Source of the DNA: Methanobacteriota archaeon | GTDB lineage: Archaea > Thermoplasmatota > Thermoplasmata > Methanomassiliicoccales > Methanomethylophilaceae | DNA length: 13,986 nt | NCBI GenBank assembly: GCA_029574055.1 | Contig: JAKQBQ010000038.1 | Location: forward strand, 1 to 13,986 | Direction of reading: 5' to 3' | Shown here: piece after piece, positions 1 to 7,824 of the stretch | Layout: each line of letters starts with the position of its first letter | How positions within the stretch are numbered: position 1 is the first letter of the stretch | The notes under the pieces: model-generated | Database searches by the model: none | The model's input: only the letters and a program-made list of their open reading frames with translations | What the model was told of the DNA's origin: nothing | Position numbers and translations under genes: made by a program

Positions 1-666
1 GAACACATCGGTCGGCGTGCCTATCTGCACTATCCTCCCTTTTCTGATGATGGCTATGCGGTCTGCCATCTCGATCGCCTCATCCTGATCGTGGGTGACG
101 TGTATGGCGGTGAGCCCCATTTCCTTCACAAGGGATTTGAGTTCCTGCCTGAGCTCCAGCCTGAGCCTTGCGTCAAGCGCCCTGAGGGGCTCGTCCAGAA
201 GCAGTATGTCGGAATCCGAGGCAAGAGCCCTGGCGAGCGCCGTCCTCTGCTGCTGCCCACCGCTCAGTTCATGGGGATAGGAGTTCGCCTTGTTCTCCAT
301 ATGCACCATTTTTATCATGCTTTTTACCAGCTGCCTCGCATCCTTCTCGTCCCATTCCTTGATCACCGGAGAGAACATCACGTTCTCGTAGACCGTCAGA
401 GGAGGGAACAGCGAATACACCTGAGACAGCATGGTGGCCTTCCTTTCGCTCACCGGCATGTCGGTCACATCCTTCCCGTCGAAGAGTATCCTCCCCTTGT
501 CGGGCTTGGTCAGGCCGCATATCATCCTGAGGCATGTGGTCTTGCCCGACCCGGTAGGGCCGAGTATGCATAGGTATTCTCCTTCTTTCACCGTAAGTGC
601 CAGCGCGTCTGCGGCGCGGCAGTCGTCGTATGATTTATGAAGACCTTCAAGGACGATCTCAGGCAC
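1..666 (-). CDS. ABC transporter ATP-binding protein (partial, C-terminus beyond window)
   Basis: This is the nucleotide-binding subunit that hydrolyses ATP on the cytoplasmic face to drive the permease encoded just upstream. The 222 visible residues hold a complete ABC core: Walker A GPTGSGKT (36-43), Q-loop Gln82, signature LSGGQ (134-138), Walker B DILLLDE (153-159) and the switch histidine in HVTHD (His192). The sequence resembles the FbpC/MalK/CysA importer class, whose C-terminal TOBE-like domain would lie beyond position 1. I chose the GTG at 666 because a GAGGTG ribosome-binding site precedes it by about 7 nt. A second in-frame GTG at 675 overlaps that site. The gene overlaps the permease end by 8 nt, which suggests translational coupling. 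The substrate cannot be read from the ATPase, and no substrate-binding protein gene is visible in the window. Confidence 0.93.
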   Translation of the reverse strand, partial: MPEIVLEGLHKSYDDCRAADALALTVKEGEYLCILGPTGSGKTTCLRMICGLTKPDKGRILFDGKDVTDMPVSERKATMLSQVYSLFPPLTVYENVMFSPVIKEWDEKDARQLVKSMIKMVHMENKANSYPHELSGGQQQRTALARALASDSDILLLDEPLRALDARLRLELRQELKSLVKEMGLTAIHVTHDQDEAIEMADRIAIIRKGRIVQIGTPTDVF

Positions 667-2308
667 GGCGGCCACCTCTGTTTATCACTATCCTCACAGC
701 GAACATGAACACGAAACATATCGCTATCAGGATGATCGAGCAGAATGCCGCCTCTGTGTAGTTGTCGTTGTTGATAAGATTCAGGATATACACCGGCACG
801 GTGTTCACCGTATCGCTTATGGCGATGGTCGCCCCGGTCTCCCCCAAACTCCTGGTGAATGCGAGTATCGCTCCGGCGATTATCGAGGATTTGATGATCG
901 GCATCAGCACCTTGGAGAACGCTTGGAAGGGTTTCGCCCCCAGCGTCATGGCCACCTCCTCGTATGATGCGTCCACCTCCTCGACCGCGCCTACGATGTT
1001 CCTTACGACAAGCGGGAAAGTGAAGGATATGTGCCCGAGGATCACCATTATCAAACTCAGGGAGCCTCCGGCATATATGCTTCCCCAGAACAATGCCAGC
1101 GAGAATCCCAATGCTGTGGTGGGGATGATCAGCGGCACGTTGACCAGGCTGTCAAGCAACTTTCCGAACTTCGTATTCCTTTTCCTTGCGATGTACAGCG
1201 CTATGGGGATGCCGAACACGATATTGAAAATAACGGCTATACCTGCGATGAGGAAGGATATCCCTGTGGCTCCCAGCAGCGCAGCGTAATCGATATCGGC
1301 AATAGGCTGCGTCAGATACATGAATATGTAGAAAGTGGGAAGAAGGACGATCACCGCGAGGAAAGCTATCGAGAACCCGTCCTTGAGTTTGGGGATCGCC
1401 CCCCTGCTTATCTTCCTTCCGAATTGGGGCCACACTCTTTTCACAGGTATCTTGAACCGCATGATCAGTGCTTTGACCACCACTAAAAGAACAAGTGCCA
1501 GCACTATCATTAGCACGCTTATGAGGATCATCGGCCCCATGGCGTCTTCGAGCCCGTATTCCAGTTGCCCTTCGGCCGTTTTCATAAATGCGATGAAGGA
1601 CGGCCCGGTGAAGAACGAGGACTCGACGCCCATCATGTCCAGCGCTATGAACGTCCCACCTGTCTCGGAAAGGGATCTTGCGAAACAAAGGATGGTGCCT
1701 GTCACCAAGCCTGCGCGGAAGAGGGGGAGGGTTATCGTCCTTACCGCTGTGAACCTCGATGCGGAAAGGGTCATCGCCGCCGTTTCATAGTTGGGTTCGA
1801 TCTGCTCGAGGATGGCCGACAGGGACCTCACCATGTAAGGATAAGTGAATATTATGTGCAGAAGGATCATCATAAGGTACGGGGACATCACCAGCCCCGT
1901 TCCGGGGATGTCAATGCCCTCGGGAGCGCCCCAGAACATGACGATCGATATACCCAGCACCGCCGTCGGGAATGCGAGGGGCATATCCATCAGGGTGTCG
2001 AGGTACCTCTTACCCTTGAATTGTTTCCTCACAAGGATCCATGCCATGGGAATGCCGACCAAGATATCGATCACCGTCACTATACCGGCGATGCTGAAGG
2101 AGTTCCATATTGCCCCCGATATGATGGACATCATCTCGGAGTCGTTGAAGACCCCGCTGACCGGCCCCCATTCGGCGAACATCCTGAAAACTACGTAAAT
2201 AGAAGGGATGACAATAAGGGTGATAAAGATCAGGCAAACGAATGCAAACCAGGCTTTCCTGTATTTTTCGTTATTAGAGATGTTATTTATCCATTTGAAC
2301 GGAGACAT
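659..2308 (-). CDS. ABC transporter permease with two fused membrane domains (ThiP/FbpB-like)
   Basis: This 549-residue inner-membrane protein carries two tandem binding-protein-dependent permease domains, residues about 60-285 and 345-545, each with several hydrophobic helices. Each half has an EAA loop that would dock on the ATPase: residues 171-195 and 446-470. Both halves also carry a MPLAFPTAVLG / VPLIIPTTALG motif and an ARSLSETGG / TRSLGETGA motif. The size and duplicated design match Fe(III), thiamine and related importers (COG1178-like), and the SLGETGA motif is also common in molybdate and sulfate permeases, so the substrate is undetermined. The conserved glycine of the first EAA loop is Ser182, while the second keeps Gly457. 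The ATG at 2308 follows AAAGGT and a run of seven C. The gene lies 51 nt after the Sm-like gene and overlaps the ATPase start. Confidence 0.92.
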   Translation of the reverse strand: MSPFKWINNISNNEKYRKAWFAFVCLIFITLIVIPSIYVVFRMFAEWGPVSGVFNDSEMMSIISGAIWNSFSIAGIVTVIDILVGIPMAWILVRKQFKGKRYLDTLMDMPLAFPTAVLGISIVMFWGAPEGIDIPGTGLVMSPYLMMILLHIIFTYPYMVRSLSAILEQIEPNYETAAMTLSASRFTAVRTITLPLFRAGLVTGTILCFARSLSETGGTFIALDMMGVESSFFTGPSFIAFMKTAEGQLEYGLEDAMGPMILISVLMIVLALVLLVVVKALIMRFKIPVKRVWPQFGRKISRGAIPKLKDGFSIAFLAVIVLLPTFYIFMYLTQPIADIDYAALLGATGISFLIAGIAVIFNIVFGIPIALYIARKRNTKFGKLLDSLVNVPLIIPTTALGFSLALFWGSIYAGGSLSLIMVILGHISFTFPLVVRNIVGAVEEVDASYEEVAMTLGAKPFQAFSKVLMPIIKSSIIAGAILAFTRSLGETGATIAISDTVNTVPVYILNLINNDNYTEAAFCSIILIAICFVFMFAVRIVINRGGRRA

Positions 2309-2318
2309 GGGGGGGTAC

Positions 2319-2344
2319 CTTTATCGGCGTGATATCGGATAAAG
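2319..2344 (-). promoter_or_regulatory. Inverted repeat in the permease 5' region, overlapping its ribosome-binding site
   Basis: On the minus strand, CTTTATC and GATAAAG form perfect 7-bp arms separated by 12 nt, directly upstream of the permease start. The promoter-proximal arm also looks like a weak TATA element. The start-proximal arm runs into the AAAGG ribosome-binding site. It could be a protein operator or an RNA hairpin that hides the ribosome-binding site. This is inferred from symmetry and position only. Confidence 0.4.
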
Positions 2345-2359
2345 CTCTATCGAATATCA

Positions 2360-2581
2360 TTAGAGAATGGAAATACTCACAACGTTGTTGCCGCGGAGCA
2401 CGACCGTTCCCAGACGCCTCTGTTCCTCTCCGGCTACATTGTTTTCAACCGTCTCATCGAGAACCATGTTCATGTATTCGTCGAAGCCGGTGATCTTGCC
2501 TTCCAGTATCCTTCCGTCTTTAAGGAGCAGCGAGACATGTTTGTCCAGCGATTTTTCCAGCAACGTTTGCGGCATTACCAT
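2360..2581 (-). CDS. Sm-like archaeal RNA-binding protein (SmAP/Lsm)
   Basis: This is a 73-residue Sm-fold protein, the usual archaeal SmAP length. Family members form heptameric or hexameric rings that bind U-rich RNA, and they are thought to act in RNA processing and small-RNA biology. The Sm1 motif covers residues 16-42, with the hallmark DGRILEGKITGFDEYMNMVL pattern including Asp34 and Asn38. The Sm2 motif covers residues 57-70, with LRGNNVV supplying the Arg63-Gly64 uridine-pocket pair. Two in-frame ATGs lie at 2581 and 2575. No convincing ribosome-binding site precedes either, and a TATA-like element about 30 nt upstream fits a leaderless or very short-leader transcript. An oligo-T terminator separates it from scpB upstream. 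The ABC permease follows after 51 nt and may be co-transcribed. Confidence 0.95.
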   Translation of the reverse strand: MVMPQTLLEKSLDKHVSLLLKDGRILEGKITGFDEYMNMVLDETVENNVAGEEQRRLGTVVLRGNNVVSISIL

Positions 2582-2607
2582 ATTATCAGTCTGACCATGG
2601 GCTGTTT

Positions 2608-2622
2608 GATTAAAAGCTTTTT
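2608..2622 (-). promoter_or_regulatory. Probable TATA box for the Sm-like gene
   Basis: The minus strand reads AAAAAGCTTTTAATC here, an A/T-rich element centred about 30 nt upstream of the ATG at 2581. Archaeal TATA boxes sit about 25 nt before the transcription start, so the predicted leader is only a few nucleotides. This agrees with the lack of a ribosome-binding site. The element is not a perfect TATA consensus. Confidence 0.45.
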
Positions 2623-2667
2623 CATAGGGCTGTCTGCGTCCGCCCGCATTAAGTATGAAGCCGTACG

Positions 2668-2683
2668 AAAAAATCAGAAAAAA
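2668..2683 (-). terminator. Oligo-T terminator after scpB
   Basis: On the minus strand two runs of six T (2683-2678 and 2673-2668) lie about 30-45 nt past the scpB stop. Archaeal RNA polymerase terminates on such T-tracts without needing a strong hairpin. This marks the probable end of the smc-scpA-scpB transcript. Confidence 0.65.
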
Positions 2684-2712
2684 GAGGTTTCATTAAGGGT
2701 GCGCCGAGGAGC

Positions 2713-3252
2713 TTACTGCTCCCCGCCGGACTTGGATGAAGGGGAGTCTTGCCCGATGTTCTTCGCTTGGGCCTCTATCCACTTCTTGATATCGGATATC
2801 CTTGTGCTGCCGATCCCGAAATACTCAGAGAATTTCTTTGTCGTTGTGAGCTCCAGAGTTTGGCCGGACCTCTTTCCCGATACGAAATCCATCTCGATAA
2901 GCGCGCGGACGTCGTCGTACACTCTGACCCCGCGGGTCTTCAGCAGCTCTGATTGAAGAACAGGCTGGTTGTATGCGATGGTGCTTAGAGTGCGCATCAT
3001 GCCTCCGGTCATCTCTGCCTTCGCAAATTTGCCCGTGAAATCTGTATATTCGGTCCTGAGCATCATCTTGTACTCATTGCCGATCTTGGCGATCATTATC
3101 GCCGATCCGCGGTCATCGTACTCTTTCCTCAGGTCCCTGAGGGCATACCTTATCTTCTCTTCCGGGAGTCCGGTCCTTGCCGCGATATCCGAGACGCTTA
3201 CCTTTTCCGAGCTGGAGAAGAGTGCCGCCTCAACCGCGCCCTTCTCATCCAC
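2713..3252 (-). CDS. scpB: Segregation and condensation protein ScpB
   Basis: ScpB is the dimeric winged-helix (kite) subunit that binds the ScpA kleisin and completes the SMC condensin for chromosome compaction and segregation. The 179-residue protein shows two winged-helix units, about residues 5-80 and 83-150. The family pattern RTLSTIAYNQPVLQSEL (87-103) is followed by the RGVRVYDDVRALIEMDF stretch, and the TKKFSEYFGI motif (138-147) closes the second unit. The tail after residue 160 is hydrophilic and probably disordered. The start is a GTG at 3252, one base after the scpA stop codon (3254-3256), with GAGGCGGTGA as ribosome-binding site inside the end of scpA. An ATG at 3248 is out of frame. 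Close spacing implies translation coupled to scpA. Confidence 0.93.
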   Translation of the reverse strand: MDEKGAVEAALFSSSEKVSVSDIAARTGLPEEKIRYALRDLRKEYDDRGSAIMIAKIGNEYKMMLRTEYTDFTGKFAKAEMTGGMMRTLSTIAYNQPVLQSELLKTRGVRVYDDVRALIEMDFVSGKRSGQTLELTTTKKFSEYFGIGSTRISDIKKWIEAQAKNIGQDSPSSKSGGEQ

Positions 3253-3253
3253 C

Positions 3254-4132
3254 TCAGTTCACCGCCTCGATCTCTTCCTGGTCTTCGCCGCTTCCTATAG
3301 TTGTGGGAATTCCGGGGACCTTCATCTCTATCACTATGTTGCCCCTCGGCAGAGAGCCCTGGAATATCTCCAGCTTCCCCTCCCTTACTAAGTGGAGGAT
3401 GGCCACGAACGTCCTCAGGTTCTCCATTATGTCCTTTGTATAAAGCTCGTCGATCTCTATGGGCCCCGTTCCGAGCCTGACGATCCTCTCCCAGACGAAC
3501 TCGACGTCCCTCTTGTCATCTTCCTCGTGGGCCTTGTTGTCGAACTTCTTGGGGATCTTCTCCTCAAGTTCCTGCCTGACCCTTTCCCTCTCGCGGTGGA
3601 TCTCCATCTCCACCCTTGCCTCCTCGAAGGCATCCAAGAGCTCGTACATTGTGACCGGGCGCATCGTCTCTCTCGCGTATGCTTCCCTGAAAGACACCTC
3701 CGGCACGATCATCAGCGGATCCTCGTCCTCGAAGGTGAAATCGAAGAAATCCTCTTCGGGGGGCTCGTCCGACTTGGAATACGTTGCCTCGGACTGCAGC
3801 CTGAGGACCTTCCACGCCATGAGGATAAGCTTCCCGGCGACGATCATGTCGAACCTGTTCTCCGCTACCTTCCTGGAATACTGCCTCACGAATTCTCTGA
3901 GGTCGATCTCCCACGGGTCTATCCCGTTCTCAAGGACCAAGCTGAAAGCTGCCCTTATGGACTCGTCCACCGGGTCATTCAGCTTCTCCCCCGATCCGGC
4001 CTTCGCCAGAATGTCCATATACCCGTTTATCCTGGCATATGACTCGTCGTCTTCCGACAGCGCCTTATGGAACAGTAAATGCTGCTCCATATCTTCTTTT
4101 TTCATTGTCTCATCCATTTGCATCCCATCCAT
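3254..4132 (-). CDS. scpA: Segregation and condensation protein ScpA (kleisin)
   Basis: ScpA is the kleisin that bridges the two SMC heads and recruits ScpB. The 292-residue product has the N-terminal SMC-neck-binding region with the family hallmark ENGIDPWEIDL (68-78) and helices to about residue 115. A long acidic linker (121-140, rich in Asp and Glu) and a charged helical stretch (165-195) follow. The C-terminal winged helix (205-270) includes FVAILHLVREGKLEIFQ and would bind the SMC head cap. The start is uncertain within ten residues: ATGs lie at 4132, 4123, 4117 and 4105, and the AAAGGATGG ribosome-binding site directly abuts the first. The gene begins 5 nt after the smc stop and is followed by scpB with a single base between stop and start. 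Confidence 0.93.
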   Translation of the reverse strand: MDGMQMDETMKKEDMEQHLLFHKALSEDDESYARINGYMDILAKAGSGEKLNDPVDESIRAAFSLVLENGIDPWEIDLREFVRQYSRKVAENRFDMIVAGKLILMAWKVLRLQSEATYSKSDEPPEEDFFDFTFEDEDPLMIVPEVSFREAYARETMRPVTMYELLDAFEEARVEMEIHRERERVRQELEEKIPKKFDNKAHEEDDKRDVEFVWERIVRLGTGPIEIDELYTKDIMENLRTFVAILHLVREGKLEIFQGSLPRGNIVIEMKVPGIPTTIGSGEDQEEIEAVN

Positions 4133-4137
4133 CCTTT

Positions 4138-7100
4138 TTAAGTTTCCGTTTCCTGTTTCTTCAAAGCTTCTTCTTCGTACTTCGATACCTCTGCCAGATC
4201 CGGCTGCATCACTACTTTGCTGATGCCGGACGGCGGCCTGGTCACCCCTATGAGGTGGTCGGCCATTGCTAATGTCACTTTCCTTAAGGACACCTGTATG
4301 AACTGTGCCTTTCCCGAGCTTTCCTTTACCCTTCTTGCCACCATCTCCGCGTTCACCGAGTCCAAGAACATGTCCACTTCGTCCAAGACATAGAAGGGTG
4401 ACGGCTGGTACTCCTGGATCGCGAATATGAACGCCAGGGCGGTGAGGGACTTCTCTCCTCCGGAGAGGGCCTCGAGCCTCAGCAGCTTGCCGTTCTTAGG
4501 CTTCGCGTTTATCATGAGCCCGCCCAGGAACGGGTCGTCCTCGTTCTCGAGCCCCATGAACGCCTCTCCGCCTCCGGAAAGCTGCTCGTATATCCTCTTG
4601 AAATTCTTGTTCACTGCATCGTATGATTGCATGAACAGCCCCTTCTTCTGCGAGTTCAGGGATTCGGTCAGGTCGCTGAGTTCCTTGATCTGCTTCTTCA
4701 GCTTGTCGACGTCCTCCATGAGGCTGTCGTACCTGTTCTTCCTCTCCTCGTAGTCTTCGATGGCTCTCAGATTGACGTTGCCTATCCTTGCAAGGATGCC
4801 CTCGCAGGACTTTATCGTGCGCCTTATCTCCTCTTCCGAGGGTATCGGCTGCTGCACCTCTATTTTGATCTCCGCGATCTCCGCGCGGATCTGGGAAAGA
4901 TTTTCCTTCACGATGTTTATCTGGGCCTCGTTCGATGCCCTTATCCCGTCCTTGTTCTCGATCTTCTCTTGAACGGACGCCTTCTCGCTGGTCAGCATGA
5001 ATCCTTTTTCCACCAGGGCGTCCTTGGCATCCCTCAGTTCCTCGATGCCCGCTTCCATGTCCCTCTCGATCTTCCTGAGCGCCTCGAGGTCAATGGCTAT
5101 CTTCTCCATCGCCTTCTGATGATCGGCGATGGCCTCCCGGCTTTCATTGATCTTCTTCTCGGCGGCCTTCATCTGCCTTTCGAGGGACTCGCGGTGCTTA
5201 TCCAGCCCGGCGATCTCCACCTCAAGCTCGTTCTTCTGGGTGCGCAGATCGGATGCCTCTCCCGATAAGCTGTAAATGCTGTCCCTGACCTTCTGTATCC
5301 TTTCCTGCATCTCGGCGGGGGCGATGGCGGTTATCCTCTCCCTGATCTCTGTTCTTTCGGTTCTCATCGAGGACAGGGCAGAGGATATCTCGTCGAGTAT
5401 CCCCTTCATCTCGGATTGTTTCCTCTCGGCCTCATCGCACTCCTTCTTCTTCGCGGCAAGCTCGTCGGCGATCTGCTGACGGGATTTCTTCAGCTCGGAT
5501 ATCTTTGCGGACAATTCCCCTATCTTCGCCTGGGCGCCCATGCCGGCGCTCGACTGCCTCCTCATCTCATCGTCCATGGCGCGGATGCTGTCCCTCAGCT
5601 CCTTGAGCTTTGCTCTGAGGGCGTCCATCGAGTCGTTGGCTGCGCGCAGCTTCGCGCTCACCTCGTCGAGTTTGGACTCGGATGCCGCGCCGAACTTCAT
5701 CACGCTCTGGGGGCTCAGCGTTCCGCCGGTCATTGCGCCGGACGCTTCAACGAGCTCCCCGCCTTTCGTGACCAGCCTGACACCGCCCATCAGGGCCCTT
5801 GCCTCATTCACCGTGTTGACCACCAGCGTATCCTGGAAAACATACCAGAACACGTTGGCATACTTCTGATCGTAATCTATCAGGTCCGTAGCGTAGCCCT
5901 CTGTCTGCTTGACGGTCATTATGGCTTTTGCCCTGGGCTTGCCGCTTATCATTTTGTTCAGGGGCAGGAACGTCACCCTGCCGAGCTTTTCTTTCTTGAG
6001 GAAGGATATGCAGTCCGAGGCGACCTGGTCATCGTCTACGACGACGGCCTTCATTTTTCCTCCGGCTGCCACCGAAAGCGCGGTCTCGTATCCCGGCTGG
6101 ACCGTTGCGAGTTCCTGGACGGTGCCGTGGATGCCGGTCGCCATGCCTTTGTTCCTAAGCTCGATGATGGCATCAACCGCCTCATCGCCCTTGTTCATCC
6201 TGTTGGTCACCTTCTTTTCGGCGAGCAGTTCGTTGTACTCCGTCTCCAGCCTTCTGACCGCCTCCTTCAGCTCGGACTCCTGCTTCTCAAGCTCGGACTC
6301 CTTCCTCTTGGCGTCCATTATCTTCTTGGATATCTCCTCGGCGCCGCCCAGAGGGCCGGACTCCTGCTTGACCTCTTTAAGGTTCCATTCCGCATCCTTT
6401 ATATCAAAATCGGCAGACTGGAGCCTTTCATCCATGGATGCCATTGATTTTCTGTACTCTGCGGACACCGCCGCGGCTGTGGCGTTGGCGACCTCCGCCT
6501 CCTGTTCCGCCACCTCTTTTGAATCTATTTGTTTCTCAAGCTCGTTGAGCCTGTTCTGCAGCTTGGTGTGCTCCCCGCCGTGCTTGGACATCTCGTCGCT
6601 GATCCTTGCATCCTCTGCTTTGGACTCGGCCAGCTTCTTCTCGCACTCTCCGAGCTTTCCGGAGACCTCCGAGAGCGTTCCGGCATAGCGGTCCCGCTCG
6701 GCCAGGTTCTCCTTGACCGCTTCATCGAGCCCCGACCTCACGAATTCTTGTTCTTCGATGTCCTCTGCCGCGCGCTCGGAGCGGTCCTTCTGCATCGCCA
6801 TGTCTATCTTGGCGCTCTCGATCTTGTTCTTGATCTCCCTGTATTCCGGCCCGACGCGGTCCTCGATCTCTTTTTCTTTGGCTTTTACGGCGATCTCGTT
6901 CGCTTCGTACTCCTTCTTGATCGCCTCTTTCCTTTCGTTCAGTGCCTGAACGTCTTTTATTATGGCGGCTATCTGCTCGTTCAGCCCTTCGAGCTTTGCC
7001 TCCTCTATCTGCAATTGCCTGTGGACGGACTGCGCCCTCGCCATCTCCAGAAGGTTTTGGGTCTCGATGTACCTCTTGGCGTCCTCTTTGTCCTTCTCCA

Positions 7101-7728
7101 GCTTCTCAATCTGCTTCTCAAGCTCTTCCACGACGATGTTTATCCTGTCGAGGTTCGTCTCGGCCTCCAGGCGCTCCCCTCTCGCCTTCTCTATGTCGGC
7201 GTCGTAGCTGGCTATCCCGGAGATGGAGTCCAATACCCTTCTCCTGTCCAGGCTGCCCATTTGGACTATCCTCGTAACGTCGCCCTGCTGCACCATGTTG
7301 TACCCGTCGGCGCTTATCCTGGCCTTGGTGAGGAGGCTGTCGAATTCCGTCAGCGACGATTTCCTGTCGTTGACGTAGAAGTATGAGCTGTAATCTGTCC
7401 CGTTATCGGATATCTTGACGTACCTGGTCAGCCTGACGATGTCGTCGTCCCACGGCATCATCCTGTCGGCGTTGTCGAAGACGAGGGATACTTTAGTGAA
7501 CCCCGCCTTCCCCTTGGATTTCCCTCCGTCGAAGATGAGGTCGGTGAGCTTCCCCGCCCTTACGGCCTTGGAGCTCTTCGGTCCGAGAACGAAAAGGATC
7601 GCATCCGTGATGTTCGATTTCCCGGAACCGTTCGGTCCCGTGACTGCCATATATCCTTCCATCAGAGGGATCGCAAGTTTCCCTCCGAAGGATTTGAAGT
7701 TCTCTAGTTCTATTTGCTTCAAGTACAC
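4138..7728 (-). CDS. smc: Chromosome segregation ATPase SMC
   Basis: SMC is the ATP-dependent motor of the prokaryotic condensin, acting on DNA as a homodimer with ScpA and ScpB. At 1196 residues it is full length. The N-terminal head has ENFKSF (9-14) and Walker A GPNGSGKS (31-38, Lys37). Coiled coil runs from about 170 to 510. The hinge lies at about 525-665 and includes GTVQEL and the glycine-rich SGAMTGG. A second coiled coil spans about 680-1030. The C-terminal head has signature LSGGEK (1088-1093), Walker B FYVLDE (1112-1117, catalytic Glu1117) and VDMFLD. The switch region reads VSLRK, with Leu where bacterial SMCs usually have His, which as I recall is usual in archaea. The GTG start at 7728 is preceded by an in-frame TGA and an AAGGGG ribosome-binding site, and MYLKQIELENFKSF matches the family N-terminus. 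Confidence 0.97.
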   Translation of the reverse strand: MYLKQIELENFKSFGGKLAIPLMEGYMAVTGPNGSGKSNITDAILFVLGPKSSKAVRAGKLTDLIFDGGKSKGKAGFTKVSLVFDNADRMMPWDDDIVRLTRYVKISDNGTDYSSYFYVNDRKSSLTEFDSLLTKARISADGYNMVQQGDVTRIVQMGSLDRRRVLDSISGIASYDADIEKARGERLEAETNLDRINIVVEELEKQIEKLEKDKEDAKRYIETQNLLEMARAQSVHRQLQIEEAKLEGLNEQIAAIIKDVQALNERKEAIKKEYEANEIAVKAKEKEIEDRVGPEYREIKNKIESAKIDMAMQKDRSERAAEDIEEQEFVRSGLDEAVKENLAERDRYAGTLSEVSGKLGECEKKLAESKAEDARISDEMSKHGGEHTKLQNRLNELEKQIDSKEVAEQEAEVANATAAAVSAEYRKSMASMDERLQSADFDIKDAEWNLKEVKQESGPLGGAEEISKKIMDAKRKESELEKQESELKEAVRRLETEYNELLAEKKVTNRMNKGDEAVDAIIELRNKGMATGIHGTVQELATVQPGYETALSVAAGGKMKAVVVDDDQVASDCISFLKKEKLGRVTFLPLNKMISGKPRAKAIMTVKQTEGYATDLIDYDQKYANVFWYVFQDTLVVNTVNEARALMGGVRLVTKGGELVEASGAMTGGTLSPQSVMKFGAASESKLDEVSAKLRAANDSMDALRAKLKELRDSIRAMDDEMRRQSSAGMGAQAKIGELSAKISELKKSRQQIADELAAKKKECDEAERKQSEMKGILDEISSALSSMRTERTEIRERITAIAPAEMQERIQKVRDSIYSLSGEASDLRTQKNELEVEIAGLDKHRESLERQMKAAEKKINESREAIADHQKAMEKIAIDLEALRKIERDMEAGIEELRDAKDALVEKGFMLTSEKASVQEKIENKDGIRASNEAQINIVKENLSQIRAEIAEIKIEVQQPIPSEEEIRRTIKSCEGILARIGNVNLRAIEDYEERKNRYDSLMEDVDKLKKQIKELSDLTESLNSQKKGLFMQSYDAVNKNFKRIYEQLSGGGEAFMGLENEDDPFLGGLMINAKPKNGKLLRLEALSGGEKSLTALAFIFAIQEYQPSPFYVLDEVDMFLDSVNAEMVARRVKESSGKAQFIQVSLRKVTLAMADHLIGVTRPPSGISKVVMQPDLAEVSKYEEEALKKQETET

Positions 7729-7737
7729 GTCTTTGAC

Positions 7738-7751
7738 CCCTTCTCAAAGGG
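7738..7751 (-). promoter_or_regulatory. Hairpin over the smc ribosome-binding site
   Basis: The minus-strand transcript reads CCCTT-TGAG-AAGGG, a perfect 5-bp stem with a tetraloop. Its 3' arm is the AAGGGG ribosome-binding site that precedes the GTG start by about 9 nt. A folded hairpin would hide this site. Whether it regulates smc is not shown. Confidence 0.4.
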
Positions 7752-7788
7752 CAAACGCGAGCTTTAGACTCCGAATGCATCCCCATTT

Positions 7789-7802
7789 GTCCGCGCACGA
7801 AC
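7789..7802 (-). other. Second hairpin near the 5' end of the smc leader
   Basis: The minus strand reads GTTCG-TGCG-CGGAC, which as RNA forms a 5-bp stem including one G-U pair and a tetraloop. It lies within the first few nucleotides after the transcription start predicted from the TATA box. It may stabilise the 5' end or may be chance. Confidence 0.3.
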
Positions 7803-7824
7803 AGAATACAATAATACGTGCGTG

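Noticed and set aside
91..573. A plus-strand 160-codon open frame opposite the ATPase
   Set aside because: Antisense of a clear ABC ATPase with Walker A, signature and Walker B motifs; shadow composition.
1565..2332. A 255-codon plus-strand open frame opposite the permease
   Set aside because: Composition rich in His, Arg, Asp and Gly, typical of an antisense shadow of a hydrophobic membrane protein gene; no recognisable domain.
2612..2621. Perfect palindrome AAAAGCTTTT upstream of the Sm-like gene as a possible operator
   Set aside because: Too short and A/T-rich to be distinguished from chance, and it merges with the TATA-like element already listed.
5416..6447. A long plus-strand open frame of 343 codons opposite smc
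   Set aside because: Leu/His/Gly-rich shadow of the strongly coding smc frame; no motif, no ribosome-binding site and no promoter. The same holds for the plus-strand frames at 6529-7386, 5909-6688 and 4627-5268.
7493..7798. A possible upstream open frame starting in the smc leader and overlapping the smc start
   Set aside because: It runs far into smc in another frame, is very Arg-rich and matches nothing. A regulatory role of its ATG is possible but unsupported.
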